From W0P28-013 sp963593685 (GTDB taxonomy: Bacteria > Bacteroidota > Bacteroidia > Bacteroidales > Paludibacteraceae), in contig CAVBBP010000010.1 in NCBI GenBank assembly GCA_963593685.1, forward strand, positions 1 through 55,141: 55,141 nt of DNA, in the 5' to 3' direction. The notes under the pieces were generated by a model. It made no database searches. It saw nothing but the letters and a program-made list of their open reading frames with translations, and was not told the origin of the DNA. Every line of letters starts with the position of its first letter. Positions within the stretch are counted from its first letter, which is position 1. Positions 41,409-49,968 of the stretch are shown here, one piece after another. Made by a program: the position numbers and the translations under genes.

Positions 41409-44195
41409 ATGAACCGCCTATTTCTGCTCGATGCTTACGCGCTTATCTACCGCGCCTACTATGCGTTTATGAAAATTCCGCGCATCAACTCGAAAGGGCT
41501 GAATACATCGGCAATTTTCGGGTTTTTGAACACGCTGCAAGAGGTGTTAAACCGCGAAAATCCGACGCATATTGCGGTCTGTTTCGACCCATCGGGACCG
41601 ACTTTCCGCCACGAAGCCTACGAAAAATATAAGGCGCAGCGCCAAGAGACGCCCGAGGTGATTCGCCAGTCGGTACCAATCATCAAAAAATTGGTGGAAG
41701 CTTACCGCATTCCTGTGCTGCAGGTGGCTGGTTTCGAGGCAGATGATGTTATCGGCACGCTTGCCAAAAAGGCCGAAAAAATGGGCTTCGACACCTACAT
41801 GATGACTTCCGACAAGGATTACGGACAGTTGGTTTCGGCGCACACTTTCATCTACAAACCGAAGTTCGGCGGCAACGGTTTCGACACGCTCGGCGTTCCC
41901 GAAGTGCTTGCCAAATGGGGGCTGCAAAATGTGGCGCAGGTCATCGATTTGCTTGGATTGATGGGCGATGCGAGCGACAACATTCCTGGCTGTCCGGGCG
42001 TAGGCGAGAAAACGGCGGTGAAACTGCTGACCGATTTCGGCAGCATCGACAGCCTACTGCAAAACACCGACCAACTGAAAGGCGCATTGAAGACGAAAAT
42101 CGAAGAAAACCGCGAAAAAATCGAGTTTTCTCGCTTCTTGGCGACCATCAAAACCGATGTGCCTATCGACTTCGACGAGGAGCAACTGCGGCGGCACGAA
42201 CCCGACCGCGATGCGCTGGTGGCACTTTTTTCGGAACTTGAATTTCGGTCGCAACTGAACCGCCTGCTCGGCAAGGAGCCAGAAAAAGCACGCAAACCGC
42301 AAGAAAAAGCCGTGCAAAGTTCACTTTTTGCCGATGAAATCGGGCAAAATGAGGTTTCGGACAAACCTGCCGAACCGCTCAATTTCGATTCAGTTGCCAC
42401 CGTTGAACACAGTTACAAAACGGTGCAGACAGAGGCCGAAATCGGCGATTTAATCGAACTTTTATCGGGTGCAAAGGCGTTCTGTTTCGACACCGAAACC
42501 ACTTCGGTCGAGCCGTTCAAAGCGGATTTGGTGGGAATGTCGTTTGCTGTAAAAGCGCACGAGGCTTTTTATCTGCCAGTGCCACAAAATCGTGCCGAAG
42601 CGGAGAAAATTGTGGCGCGTTTCAAACCTGTTTTTGAGTCGAAAAATAGCGATAAAATCGGGCAAAATATCAAATTCGACCTGCTGATGCTCGACCGCTA
42701 CGGCATAACGGTGCAAGGCCGCCTGTTCGACACGATGGTGGCGCACTATCTGCTCAATCCCGAACTGCGCCACGGCATGGACTACATGGCCGAAACGATG
42801 CTGAACTACCGCACCATTCACATCGAGGAGTTGATTGGCGCAAAAGGCAAAAACCAACTGACGATGGATTGCGTTCCGCTCGATAAAATCGCAGAATACG
42901 CCGCCGAAGATGCCGACATCACCTTGCAACTGCACGCTGTTTTAGCACAAAAAATCGGCGAAAATCATCTCGAACACCTTCTTTACGACATCGAAATGCC
43001 GCTGGTGCGCGTGTTGGCCAAAATGGAGAAAAACGGCGTTTTAATCGACGATTTTGCACTGGCGCAGTCATCGCAAACGATGACCGCCGCACTGACCAAA
43101 ATCGAGCGCGAAATAAAGCAGATGGCGGGCTACAACATCAATGTCGGCTCGCCAAAACAGGTGGGCGAACTGCTCTTCGACCGCTTGAAAATTGCCGAAA
43201 AAGCGAAAAAAACCAAGACGGGACAATATGTTACCGACGAGGAAACACTGGAGTCGCTGCGCCAAAAACACCCGATTGTAGCGAAGATTCTCGACTATCG
43301 CGGACTGAAAAAACTGCTCTCGACCTACATCGATGCGCTGCCTGCGCTCATCAACCCCACAACGGGCAAAGTGCACACCTCGTTCAACCAGACCGTTACC
43401 GCCACGGGGCGGCTCAGTTCGAGCAATCCCAACCTGCAAAACATTCCCATACGCGACGAGCAGGGCAAAGAGATTCGCCGCGCATTCATCGCCGAGCAGG
43501 GCTGCCTGTTTCTGAGTGCCGACTATTCGCAGGTGGAATTGCGCATTATGGCGCACCTGAGCGGCGACAAGCGCATGATTGCCGCTTTCGAAAACGACCA
43601 CGACATTCACGCCGCCACTGCCGCCAATATCTACAAAGTGCCGCTGGAATCGGTAACTTCGGAGATGCGCCGCAAAGCAAAAACCGCCAATTTTGGTATC
43701 ATCTACGGCATTTCGGCGTTCGGACTGGCCGAGCGGCTCGGCATTCCGCGCAGCGAAGCCAAAGAGTTGATTGACAGTTACTTCGCCACATTCCCCGAAG
43801 TGCGCACCTATATCGACGAGGCGGTGGCGACGGCACGCAAAAACGGTTTTGTGGAAACATTGTTGCACCGCAAACGCTACCTGCCCGACATCGCCTCGCA
43901 CAACGCCACCGTGCGCGCTTTTGCCGAGCGCAACGCCGTGAATGCGCCCATACAAGGCACCGCCGCCGACATCATCAAGATAGCGATGGTACGCATCGAC
44001 GAGCGGCTGGAGCACGAAGGGCTGAAAACGCAGATGATTCTGCAAGTGCACGACGAACTGAACTTTAATGTGCCGCTCGACGAACTGGAGCGCGTGCAAA
44101 CGCTTGTGCGCGAAGAGATGGAAGGCGCATACCAACTGCGCGTGCCGCTCAAAGTCGATATCGGCACAGGCCACAACTGGCTCGAAGCGCACTAA
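41409..44195 (+). CDS. polA: DNA polymerase I
   Basis: PolA fills repair gaps and removes RNA primers. The 928-residue protein is complete. The 5' nuclease occupies about 1-300 (LLDAYALIYRAYYAF, GFEADDVIGTLAKKAEKMG, GLMGDASDNIPGCPGVGEKTA). The 3'-5' proofreading domain (about 340-530) has its acidic residues intact (FCFDTETTSVEP, NIKFDLLML, YAAEDADIT). The polymerase domain (about 560-928) has GRLSSSNPNLQNIPIR, SADYSQVELRIMAHLSGD, RRKAKTANFGIIYG and LQVHDELNF. An active proofreading site distinguishes it from the Taq or Bacillus types. Followed by an L ladder immediately after the stop. Confidence 0.97.
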   Translation: MNRLFLLDAYALIYRAYYAFMKIPRINSKGLNTSAIFGFLNTLQEVLNRENPTHIAVCFDPSGPTFRHEAYEKYKAQRQETPEVIRQSVPIIKKLVEAYRIPVLQVAGFEADDVIGTLAKKAEKMGFDTYMMTSDKDYGQLVSAHTFIYKPKFGGNGFDTLGVPEVLAKWGLQNVAQVIDLLGLMGDASDNIPGCPGVGEKTAVKLLTDFGSIDSLLQNTDQLKGALKTKIEENREKIEFSRFLATIKTDVPIDFDEEQLRRHEPDRDALVALFSELEFRSQLNRLLGKEPEKARKPQEKAVQSSLFADEIGQNEVSDKPAEPLNFDSVATVEHSYKTVQTEAEIGDLIELLSGAKAFCFDTETTSVEPFKADLVGMSFAVKAHEAFYLPVPQNRAEAEKIVARFKPVFESKNSDKIGQNIKFDLLMLDRYGITVQGRLFDTMVAHYLLNPELRHGMDYMAETMLNYRTIHIEELIGAKGKNQLTMDCVPLDKIAEYAAEDADITLQLHAVLAQKIGENHLEHLLYDIEMPLVRVLAKMEKNGVLIDDFALAQSSQTMTAALTKIEREIKQMAGYNINVGSPKQVGELLFDRLKIAEKAKKTKTGQYVTDEETLESLRQKHPIVAKILDYRGLKKLLSTYIDALPALINPTTGKVHTSFNQTVTATGRLSSSNPNLQNIPIRDEQGKEIRRAFIAEQGCLFLSADYSQVELRIMAHLSGDKRMIAAFENDHDIHAATAANIYKVPLESVTSEMRRKAKTANFGIIYGISAFGLAERLGIPRSEAKELIDSYFATFPEVRTYIDEAVATARKNGFVETLLHRKRYLPDIASHNATVRAFAERNAVNAPIQGTAADIIKIAMVRIDERLEHEGLKTQMILQVHDELNFNVPLDELERVQTLVREEMEGAYQLRVPLKVDIGTGHNWLEAH

Positions 44196-44538
44196 ATGAG
44201 TAGCAAGATGTGAGTAGCAAGATTTTGAATAAAGAATAAAGAATAAGGAATAAAGACAAAAGACTTTTTAATTATCCAATTATCCAATTATCTAATTTCT
44301 AATTACTTAATTATTTGAAGATTTGAAAATTATTTTTGCCACACAGGCTTTCACCAATGCGTTAAACTCATCAATTTTTTCGACAAGTGAGAGCAGTGTT
44401 AAACGGAGAAAAAATCTTGCGAAGCAAAACTTTTCAACTCATCAACGACCAATCAACACTTTCAACTTTATAGACTTTACACACTTTTTACTTTCAACTA
44501 ATTTTCGTACCTTTGCAGGTTGATGTTTTGGTACAGAA
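44196..44538. repeat. Intergenic mosaic: modules L, K, I, A split by N fragment, M, promoter
   Basis: L (GAGTAGCAAGATGTGAGTAG) lies at 44199-44222, K (GAATAAA heptads) at 44227-44262, I (AATTATCC words) at 44269-44320, ACCAATGCGTTAAACT at 44354-44369, an N remnant (TTTTTTCGACAAGTGAGAGC) at 44376-44415, a resumed ATCAAC ladder at 44437-44458, and M at 44459-44498. Here N has apparently inserted inside A, giving a relative age. Confidence 0.8.
44508..44515 (+). promoter_or_regulatory. -7 box of holB
   Basis: TACCTTTG followed by CAGG, 24 nt before the ATG at 44539, with a CACTTT/TTTACAC ladder upstream. Confidence 0.7.
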
Positions 44539-45654
44539 ATGCTTTTTGCCGATATCATAGGACATGAAGGTGTGAAAGAACGCCTGCGGCAGTCGGTGCG
44601 CGAGGGGCGTATTCCGCATGCGCAGTTGCTGTGTGGAGTCGAAGGGACGGGCAAATTGCCGCTGGCGCTGGCCTATGCGCAGTATGTTTGCTGCGAACAC
44701 CGCACCGCCACCGATGCGTGCGGGCAGTGTCCGTCGTGCGTGCAGTTTTCCAAGTTGGCGCACCCCGATTTGCACTTGGTTTTTCCCATTGTGAAGACCG
44801 ACAGCCGCACGCTGTGCGACCACTATCTGCCCGAATTTCGCGAGGTGATGACTGCCAACCCCTACGCCACGCTCAATCAATGGCTTGCGCGTATTGGTGA
44901 GAACAAAAAAGGGCTCATCTATGCAGCCGAAGGCGATGAGATAATCCGCAAACTGAATCTGAAAGCCTACGAATCGGAATACAAGGTGATACTGGTGTGG
45001 CACCCCGAAAAACTGCACGAAACCTGCGCCAATCATCTGCTGAAAATCATTGAAGAGCCGCCCGAAAACACGCTTTTTCTGCTCGTTACCGACAAACCCG
45101 ACGAGATTATCGGCACCATTCTGTCGCGTGTGCAGCGTGTGCCTGTGCCGCCACTCGACGAGGCCGATTTGGTGCGCGCCGCCCAAACACGCTACAACCT
45201 GTCCGCCGACGACCTGCAACTGTTGTCGCGCATGGCGCAAGGCAGTTGGTCGCGGCTGTGCGAACTGGCAGAACAGAGCAGTGAGCAACAGCGCCATTTC
45301 GACTGGTTCACACGCATGATGCGCCTGTCGTGGACGCTAAATGTAAAAGAGATTTTTGTGTGGACAGCCGAACTGAAAGCCGCTGGGCGCGAGGCGATAC
45401 GCAACTATCTGCAATATGCACAACGCATGCTGCGCGAAAATTTTGTATTGCGCATTGCCCAGCCAACTCTCAACTATATGAACGCCCAAGAACAGGCGTT
45501 TGCACAGAAGTTTGCGCCCTTCATCAACGAGCGCAACATCGCCGCCATCGCCGATGAACTGGCACTGGCCGAAGCACAAATCGAACAGAACGGCAACTCC
45601 GACATCATTCTGCTCGACCTTTGCGCAAAACTTTATCGCTGTTTGAGGAAATAG
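44539..45654 (+). CDS. holB: DNA polymerase III subunit delta'
   Basis: Delta' is part of the clamp-loader complex of the replicative polymerase. The 371-residue protein begins MLFADIIGHEGVKERLRQSVREGRIPHAQLLCGVEGTGKLPLALAYAQY. The P-loop GVEGTGKL lacks the usual final Thr/Ser, as expected for a delta' that does not hydrolyse ATP. The cysteine cluster CGQCPSCVQF (zinc) and SHPDLH-like AHPDLHLVFP follow, then LLKIIEEPPENTLFLLVTD, the delta' signature, near residue 170. The C-terminal helical domain is complete. An L ladder follows the stop. Confidence 0.93.
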   Translation: MLFADIIGHEGVKERLRQSVREGRIPHAQLLCGVEGTGKLPLALAYAQYVCCEHRTATDACGQCPSCVQFSKLAHPDLHLVFPIVKTDSRTLCDHYLPEFREVMTANPYATLNQWLARIGENKKGLIYAAEGDEIIRKLNLKAYESEYKVILVWHPEKLHETCANHLLKIIEEPPENTLFLLVTDKPDEIIGTILSRVQRVPVPPLDEADLVRAAQTRYNLSADDLQLLSRMAQGSWSRLCELAEQSSEQQRHFDWFTRMMRLSWTLNVKEIFVWTAELKAAGREAIRNYLQYAQRMLRENFVLRIAQPTLNYMNAQEQAFAQKFAPFINERNIAAIADELALAEAQIEQNGNSDIILLDLCAKLYRCLRK

Positions 45655-45778
45655 ACTTTTTTTTAGTAGCAAGTAGCAAGTAGCAAGACAATTGATAATT
45701 GACAATTATTTGAAAATTGCGGCTTTGTTAATACCGACAATTTGAAATTTGAAATATGAAATTCTGAAATTCTGAAAT
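45655..45778. repeat. Short mosaic: modules L, H-like, F
   Basis: L (AGTAGCAAGTAGCAAGTAGC) lies at 45663-45690, three and a half perfect heptads, then GATAATTGACAATTATTTG, F (TTGCGGCTTTGTTAATACCG) and GAAATATGAAATTCTGAAATT words up to the ricT start. Confidence 0.75.
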
Positions 45779-46945
45779 ATGAAATACACTCTTGACAATG
45801 GCTGTTGCAATCCTGGGCACATGGCTTTTTGTGGCAATTCGCGCCAAAAATTGCCTGTGGTCGATTGGTTGGCCGACATTCCCGAAGCACAACTGGCCAC
45901 CGATTTGGTGGAGGTGCAGTTCAAAAATACGCGCAAAGGCTACTACCTGAACAGCAACAAATTGGAACTGAAAAAAGGCGACCTTGTTACCGTCGAGGCC
46001 TCGCCCGGACACGACATCGGCACGGTGTCGCTCACGGGGCAACTGGTGCTGGAGCAGATCAAAAAGAACAACATCTCGCTCGAACGCTACGAAACGAAAC
46101 GCGTTTACCGCATCGCTCGCCAAACCGACATCGAAAAATGGGAAGAGTCGAAAGCCAAAGAGCAAGACACGATGATTCGCTCGCGGCAGATTGCCAAAGA
46201 CCTCAATTTGCAGATGAAAATAGGCGATGTCGAGTACCAAGCCGACGGCACAAAAGCCATTTTCTACTACATTGCCGATGGGCGCGTCGATTTTCGCGAA
46301 CTGATAAAAGTGCTGGCCGCCACATTCCATGTGCGTATCGAGATGAAACAGATAGGCGCACGCCAAGAGGCTGGGCGCATTGGCGGTATCGGCCCGTGCG
46401 GACGCGAACTCTGTTGCGCCACATTCATGAGCAATTTTGTGTCGGTTTCGACCAGCGCAGCACGCATTCAGGACTTGGCGGCCAATCCGCTGAAACTGGC
46501 GGGACAATGTGCCAAAATCAAGTGCTGCATGAACTACGAAGTGGCGACCTATTACGATGCGAAAAAAGATTTTCCGCGCACCGATATTCCGCTCGAAACC
46601 ACCGACGCCACCTACTATCACTTCAAGAGCGATGTGTTCAACCACATGCTCACCTACTCTACCGACAAACATGTGGCTGCCAATCTGGTTACCATCTCGG
46701 TAGAGCGCGCCAAAGAGGTGCTGGCCGCCAACCGCCGTGGCGAAAAGGTAGAATCGCTGCTCGACAAAGCCGCTGCGCCAAAAGCCGAACCAGTTATCGA
46801 CTACCAAAATGTGGTTGGACAGGACAGCCTCACGCGCTTCGACCGCACCAAAAACCGCCGCCGCGACAACCGCAATTTCCGAAACAACAACCGCAACCAC
46901 CGCCGCGACAATAACGGCGGTCAGCAAAACCGCCGCCCCGAATGA
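45779..46945 (+). CDS. ricT: PSP1 / RicT family protein
   Basis: The 388-residue protein carries the PSP1 domain. The N-terminal part has clustered cysteines (GCCNPGHMAFCGN), the PSP1 core runs from about residue 35 to 250, and it contains IGPCGRELCCATFMSNFVSVS and CAKIKCCMNYE, whose cysteines coordinate Fe-S clusters in Bacillus RicT. RicT acts with RicA and RicF in RNA maturation in Bacillus; in Bacteroidetes its partners are unknown. A disordered Arg/Asn-rich tail (RRRDNRNFRNNNRNHRRDNN) could bind RNA. The last codons overlap gldH by 4 nt (ATGA). Confidence 0.9.
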   Translation: MKYTLDNGCCNPGHMAFCGNSRQKLPVVDWLADIPEAQLATDLVEVQFKNTRKGYYLNSNKLELKKGDLVTVEASPGHDIGTVSLTGQLVLEQIKKNNISLERYETKRVYRIARQTDIEKWEESKAKEQDTMIRSRQIAKDLNLQMKIGDVEYQADGTKAIFYYIADGRVDFRELIKVLAATFHVRIEMKQIGARQEAGRIGGIGPCGRELCCATFMSNFVSVSTSAARIQDLAANPLKLAGQCAKIKCCMNYEVATYYDAKKDFPRTDIPLETTDATYYHFKSDVFNHMLTYSTDKHVAANLVTISVERAKEVLAANRRGEKVESLLDKAAAPKAEPVIDYQNVVGQDSLTRFDRTKNRRRDNRNFRNNNRNHRRDNNGGQQNRRPE

Positions 46946-47415
46946 AACGCCTCGGACTGAAAAAGAGCGCCCTTGTGGCGGTGTGCGCCTGTGCGCTGCT
47001 GGCGTGCGAGCGAGTTGTTTACAGCGACTGCCGCTCCCTGCCTGATGGCTGGGACAAAGATTCGGTGCTGGCGTTCCCATTCACTATCGACGATGTGGAC
47101 GGACTCTATCAAACGCAACTAATCGTCAGAAATACAGATAGTTACAAAAACCAAAACCTCTGGCTTTTTGTAGAGCAATCGACGCCCAACGGCACCACAA
47201 CACGCGACACCGTGCAGTACTTTTTAGCCGATGAATTTGGTCGCTGGCTCGGCTCGGGCATCGGCGCAATACACGAAAATGTGTGCATCTACCAGCCGCG
47301 CGTGCGCTACCGCACAGCAGGCACCTACACGCTGCGTGTGGCACACGGCATGCGCTACAACAACCTCGACGGCATCAGCGAACTGGGCGTAAAAATCGTG
47401 AAATTGGAACAATGA
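46942..47415 (+). CDS. gldH: Gliding motility lipoprotein GldH
   Basis: The 157-residue lipoprotein has a signal ending CALLAC (lipidated Cys at 22), then ERVVYSDCRSLPDGWDKDSVLAFPF and a beta-sandwich typical of GldH (NVCIYQPRVRYRTAGTYTLRVAHGMR). GldH is needed for gliding in Flavobacterium and is found widely in Bacteroidales that do not glide, where its role is not settled. The start overlaps the ricT stop (ATGA), so translation is coupled; ricT-gldH adjacency is common in Bacteroidetes. The rest of the gld genes are not in this window. Confidence 0.92.
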   Translation: MKRLGLKKSALVAVCACALLACERVVYSDCRSLPDGWDKDSVLAFPFTIDDVDGLYQTQLIVRNTDSYKNQNLWLFVEQSTPNGTTTRDTVQYFLADEFGRWLGSGIGAIHENVCIYQPRVRYRTAGTYTLRVAHGMRYNNLDGISELGVKIVKLEQ

Positions 47416-47621
47416 AATGTAAAAATATGTAAATTTGCAGAGCAAAAACTCTGACTTTTTTTGATAGTAGCAAGTCGCAAGTAGTAAGTAGCAAGAGAGT
47501 TTGAGAGTGTGAAAGTATGAAAGTGCAAAAGTAGGGACGCACCGCGTGCGTCCGAACGCTTCAACGATTCAACAAATAACCAAATCCGCAAATCAACTCA
47601 TCAACATTCAAAACACATAAT
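47416..47621. repeat. Short mosaic: modules L, GTGTGAAA ladder, C, A-fragment
   Basis: GTAGCAAGTCGCAAGTAGTAAG lies at 47467-47490 (7-nt period), GTGTGAAAGTATGAAAGTGC at 47508-47528 (8-nt period), hairpin C at 47533-47555, TTCAACGATTCAAC words, and AATCAACTCATCAACATTC at 47593-47611. The mutA start follows 11 nt later. Confidence 0.75.
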
Positions 47622-49532
47622 ATGGCAGAAAAAAAATTAAATCTTTTGGCTGATTTTCCAGCCGTTTCTACGCAGGAATGGTTGGACAAAATCACAGTCG
47701 ATCTGAAAGGAGCCGATTTCAACAAGAAATTGGTTTGGCGCACGACCGAAGGCTTCAATGTGCAGCCTTTCTATCGTGCCGAGGACTTGAACGGGCTGCA
47801 AACGCCCGATTCCGCACCGGGAAAATATCCTTTTGTGCGCGGCACGAAAGTGGATAACATTTGGCATGTGCGGCAAGACATCGACGCACACAACGCTGCG
47901 GCAGCCAACGCCAAAGCACTCGATGTGCTGAACAAAGGCGTCGATTCGCTCGGGTTCAAACTCGACAAGAGCCAACTCGGTGCCGACTACATCGCCACGC
48001 TGCTCAAAGGCATTTGCGCCGATTGCATCGAACTGAATTTCACGGTTTGCGTGCGCCGCGCCGCCGATTTAGTGGGGCTGCTGGCCGACTATTTCAAGAA
48101 AGCGGGCTACGACCTTGCCACGCTGCACGGCTCTATCAATTTCGACCCGATGAACCGCATGTTGCTGAAAGGCAAACGCCTCGACAAACAGACGATTGCC
48201 GACTTGGCAAAAGGTGTGGTCGAAGCGGCGGCAGTGCTGCCAAAATACCGCGTTATCGGCGTAAATTCGGTGAGTTTGAACCACGCTGGTGCCTATTGCG
48301 CACAAGAACTCGGTTATGCGCTGGCTTGGGGCAATCAGTACATGGAAATGCTCACCGACGCTGGCGTTGATGCTGCCACGGCTGCACGCGCCATCAAATT
48401 CAATATGGGTGTGGGCGGCAACTACTTTATGGAGATTGCCAAATTCCGCGCCGCGCGCTTGCTATGGGCGAAAATAGTTCGCGCGTTCGAACCCATCTGC
48501 AACTGTGGCGACAACTGCTCCTGCGAGAAAGTCGATGGCAAATACTGCCCTTGCGCCATGAAGATGCACATTCACGCCGAAACATCGCTCTTCAACAAGA
48601 CGATTTACGACGCGCATGTCAATCTGCTGCGCTCCGAAACCGAAGCGATGAGCGCGGTGCTTGGCGGTGTCGATTCGCTCACAGTCAATCCGTTCGATGT
48701 TACCTACAAACATTCTGACGACTTTTCGGAACGCATCGCACGCAACCAGCAACTGCTGCTCAAAGAGGAGTCGCACTTCGACAAGGTGGTCGACCCTGCG
48801 GCTGGTTCGTACTATATCGAAACACTCACCGCCAACATTGCCGAACAGGCGTGGAAACTATTCTTGGAGATAGAAGACAACGGCGGATTTTTTGCAGCCG
48901 TGGCCAACGGCAAAGTGCAGGAAGATATGAAAGCCACCGCCGCCAAACGCCTGAAAGATGTGTCGGCGCGCAAAGAGATTCTGCTCGGTACCAACCAGTT
49001 CCCGAATTTCAACGAGAAAGCCGCCGACAAAATCGTGCTTGAACAAGGCGACTGCCGTTGCGCTTGCGCCACCGAGGGCGGTTTGGAAGCCCTGCCGCAT
49101 GTGCGTGCAGCGCAGGAGTTCGAAGCCTTGCGCCTCGCCACCGAGCGTTCGGGCAAACGCCCCAAAGCGTTCATGCTCACCATCGGCAATTTGGCCATGC
49201 GCTTGGCACGTGCGCAGTTCTCGTGCAACTTCTTTGCTTGCGCTGGCTACGAAGTCATCGACAACCTCGGTTTTGACACCGTAGAAGATGGCGTAGCCGC
49301 TGCCCGCAAGGCTGGTGCCGACATCATTGTGCTCTGCTCGAGCGACGACGAGTACGCCGACTTTGCGCCTGCAGCCTACAAAGCCATCGGCAACGGCAAA
49401 GAGATTTTCGTCGTGGCTGGCGCACCTGCCTGCATGGAAGACCTGCAAAAACTCGGCATCGAGAATTTCATTCATGTACGCGCGAATGTGCTTGAGATGT
49501 TGCAGAAGTTTAATGAGAAGCTGCTTAAGTAA
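47622..49532 (+). CDS. mutA: Methylmalonyl-CoA mutase small subunit
   Basis: MutA pairs with MutB to interconvert succinyl-CoA and methylmalonyl-CoA, part of propionate formation in anaerobic Bacteroidales. The 636-residue protein has the N-terminal barrel (PFVRGTKVDNIWHVRQDID, FNMGVGGNYFMEIAKFRAARLLWAKIV, DPAAGSYYIETLT) and a degenerate C-terminal domain without the cobalamin motif Asp-x-His-x-x-Gly, as expected for the non-catalytic subunit. Two cysteine clusters stand out: ICNCGDNCSCEKVDGKYCPC near residue 290-308 and GDCRCACAT near 475. Separated from mutB by an unrelated four-helix-bundle gene. Confidence 0.95.
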   Translation: MAEKKLNLLADFPAVSTQEWLDKITVDLKGADFNKKLVWRTTEGFNVQPFYRAEDLNGLQTPDSAPGKYPFVRGTKVDNIWHVRQDIDAHNAAAANAKALDVLNKGVDSLGFKLDKSQLGADYIATLLKGICADCIELNFTVCVRRAADLVGLLADYFKKAGYDLATLHGSINFDPMNRMLLKGKRLDKQTIADLAKGVVEAAAVLPKYRVIGVNSVSLNHAGAYCAQELGYALAWGNQYMEMLTDAGVDAATAARAIKFNMGVGGNYFMEIAKFRAARLLWAKIVRAFEPICNCGDNCSCEKVDGKYCPCAMKMHIHAETSLFNKTIYDAHVNLLRSETEAMSAVLGGVDSLTVNPFDVTYKHSDDFSERIARNQQLLLKEESHFDKVVDPAAGSYYIETLTANIAEQAWKLFLEIEDNGGFFAAVANGKVQEDMKATAAKRLKDVSARKEILLGTNQFPNFNEKAADKIVLEQGDCRCACATEGGLEALPHVRAAQEFEALRLATERSGKRPKAFMLTIGNLAMRLARAQFSCNFFACAGYEVIDNLGFDTVEDGVAAARKAGADIIVLCSSDDEYADFAPAAYKAIGNGKEIFVVAGAPACMEDLQKLGIENFIHVRANVLEMLQKFNEKLLK

Positions 49533-49570
49533 GAACATAGAACATAGAACATAGAATATAGAGCATAGAT
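49533..49570 (+). repeat. J ladder after mutA, left flank of the IVP gene
   Basis: GAACATA repeats three times, then GAATATAGAGCATAGATAT. AGAATATAGAGCA (49553-49565) is perfectly complementary to 49936-49948 on the other side of the IVP gene. Confidence 0.85.
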
Positions 49571-49924
49571 ATGCATAATTTTCGGAATTTGGAGATTTGG
49601 CGCAAGGCTATCACATTGTCGACCGAGGTTTATTCGATTACGAAGTCATTCCCTGCATCGGAGCAATTTGGACTTACTTCGCAAATTCAACGCGCAGTAG
49701 TTTCGGTTGCTGCCAACATTGCCGAGGGTTCTGCAAGATCGAGCAATAAAGAATTTGTTCATTTTCTTGAAATTTCGCTTGGCTCGCTCTATGAACTCGA
49801 AACAGAATTGATAGTTGCTAACAATGTAGGTATTCTCGACCAATCGATGTTCGATAATATATCGGATAAGATGAGGGAACTTGAAAAAATGATTCTGTCG
49901 TTCAAATTTACGCTCCAAAAGTAG
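49571..49924 (+). CDS. Four-helix-bundle protein of the 23S rRNA IVP family
   Basis: The 117-residue helical protein has the family start FRNLEIWRKAITLSTEVYSIT and the signature FGLTSQIQRAVVSVAANIAEGSARSSNKEFVHFLEISLGSLYELETEL at about 35-80. These proteins were first found encoded inside intervening sequences of 23S rRNA genes and often occur alone in genomes; they form pentamers, and their biochemical role is unknown. Here the gene splits the mutA-mutB operon and is bordered by 13-bp inverted repeats (49553-49565 and 49936-49948), like the stem arms that border an rRNA intervening sequence. Looks like a recent one-gene insertion. Confidence 0.9.
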   Translation: MHNFRNLEIWRKAITLSTEVYSITKSFPASEQFGLTSQIQRAVVSVAANIAEGSARSSNKEFVHFLEISLGSLYELETELIVANNVGILDQSMFDNISDKMRELEKMILSFKFTLQK

Positions 49925-49968
49925 TCTATATTCTTTGCTCTATATTCTTAAAATCTAAAAAAAGAATC

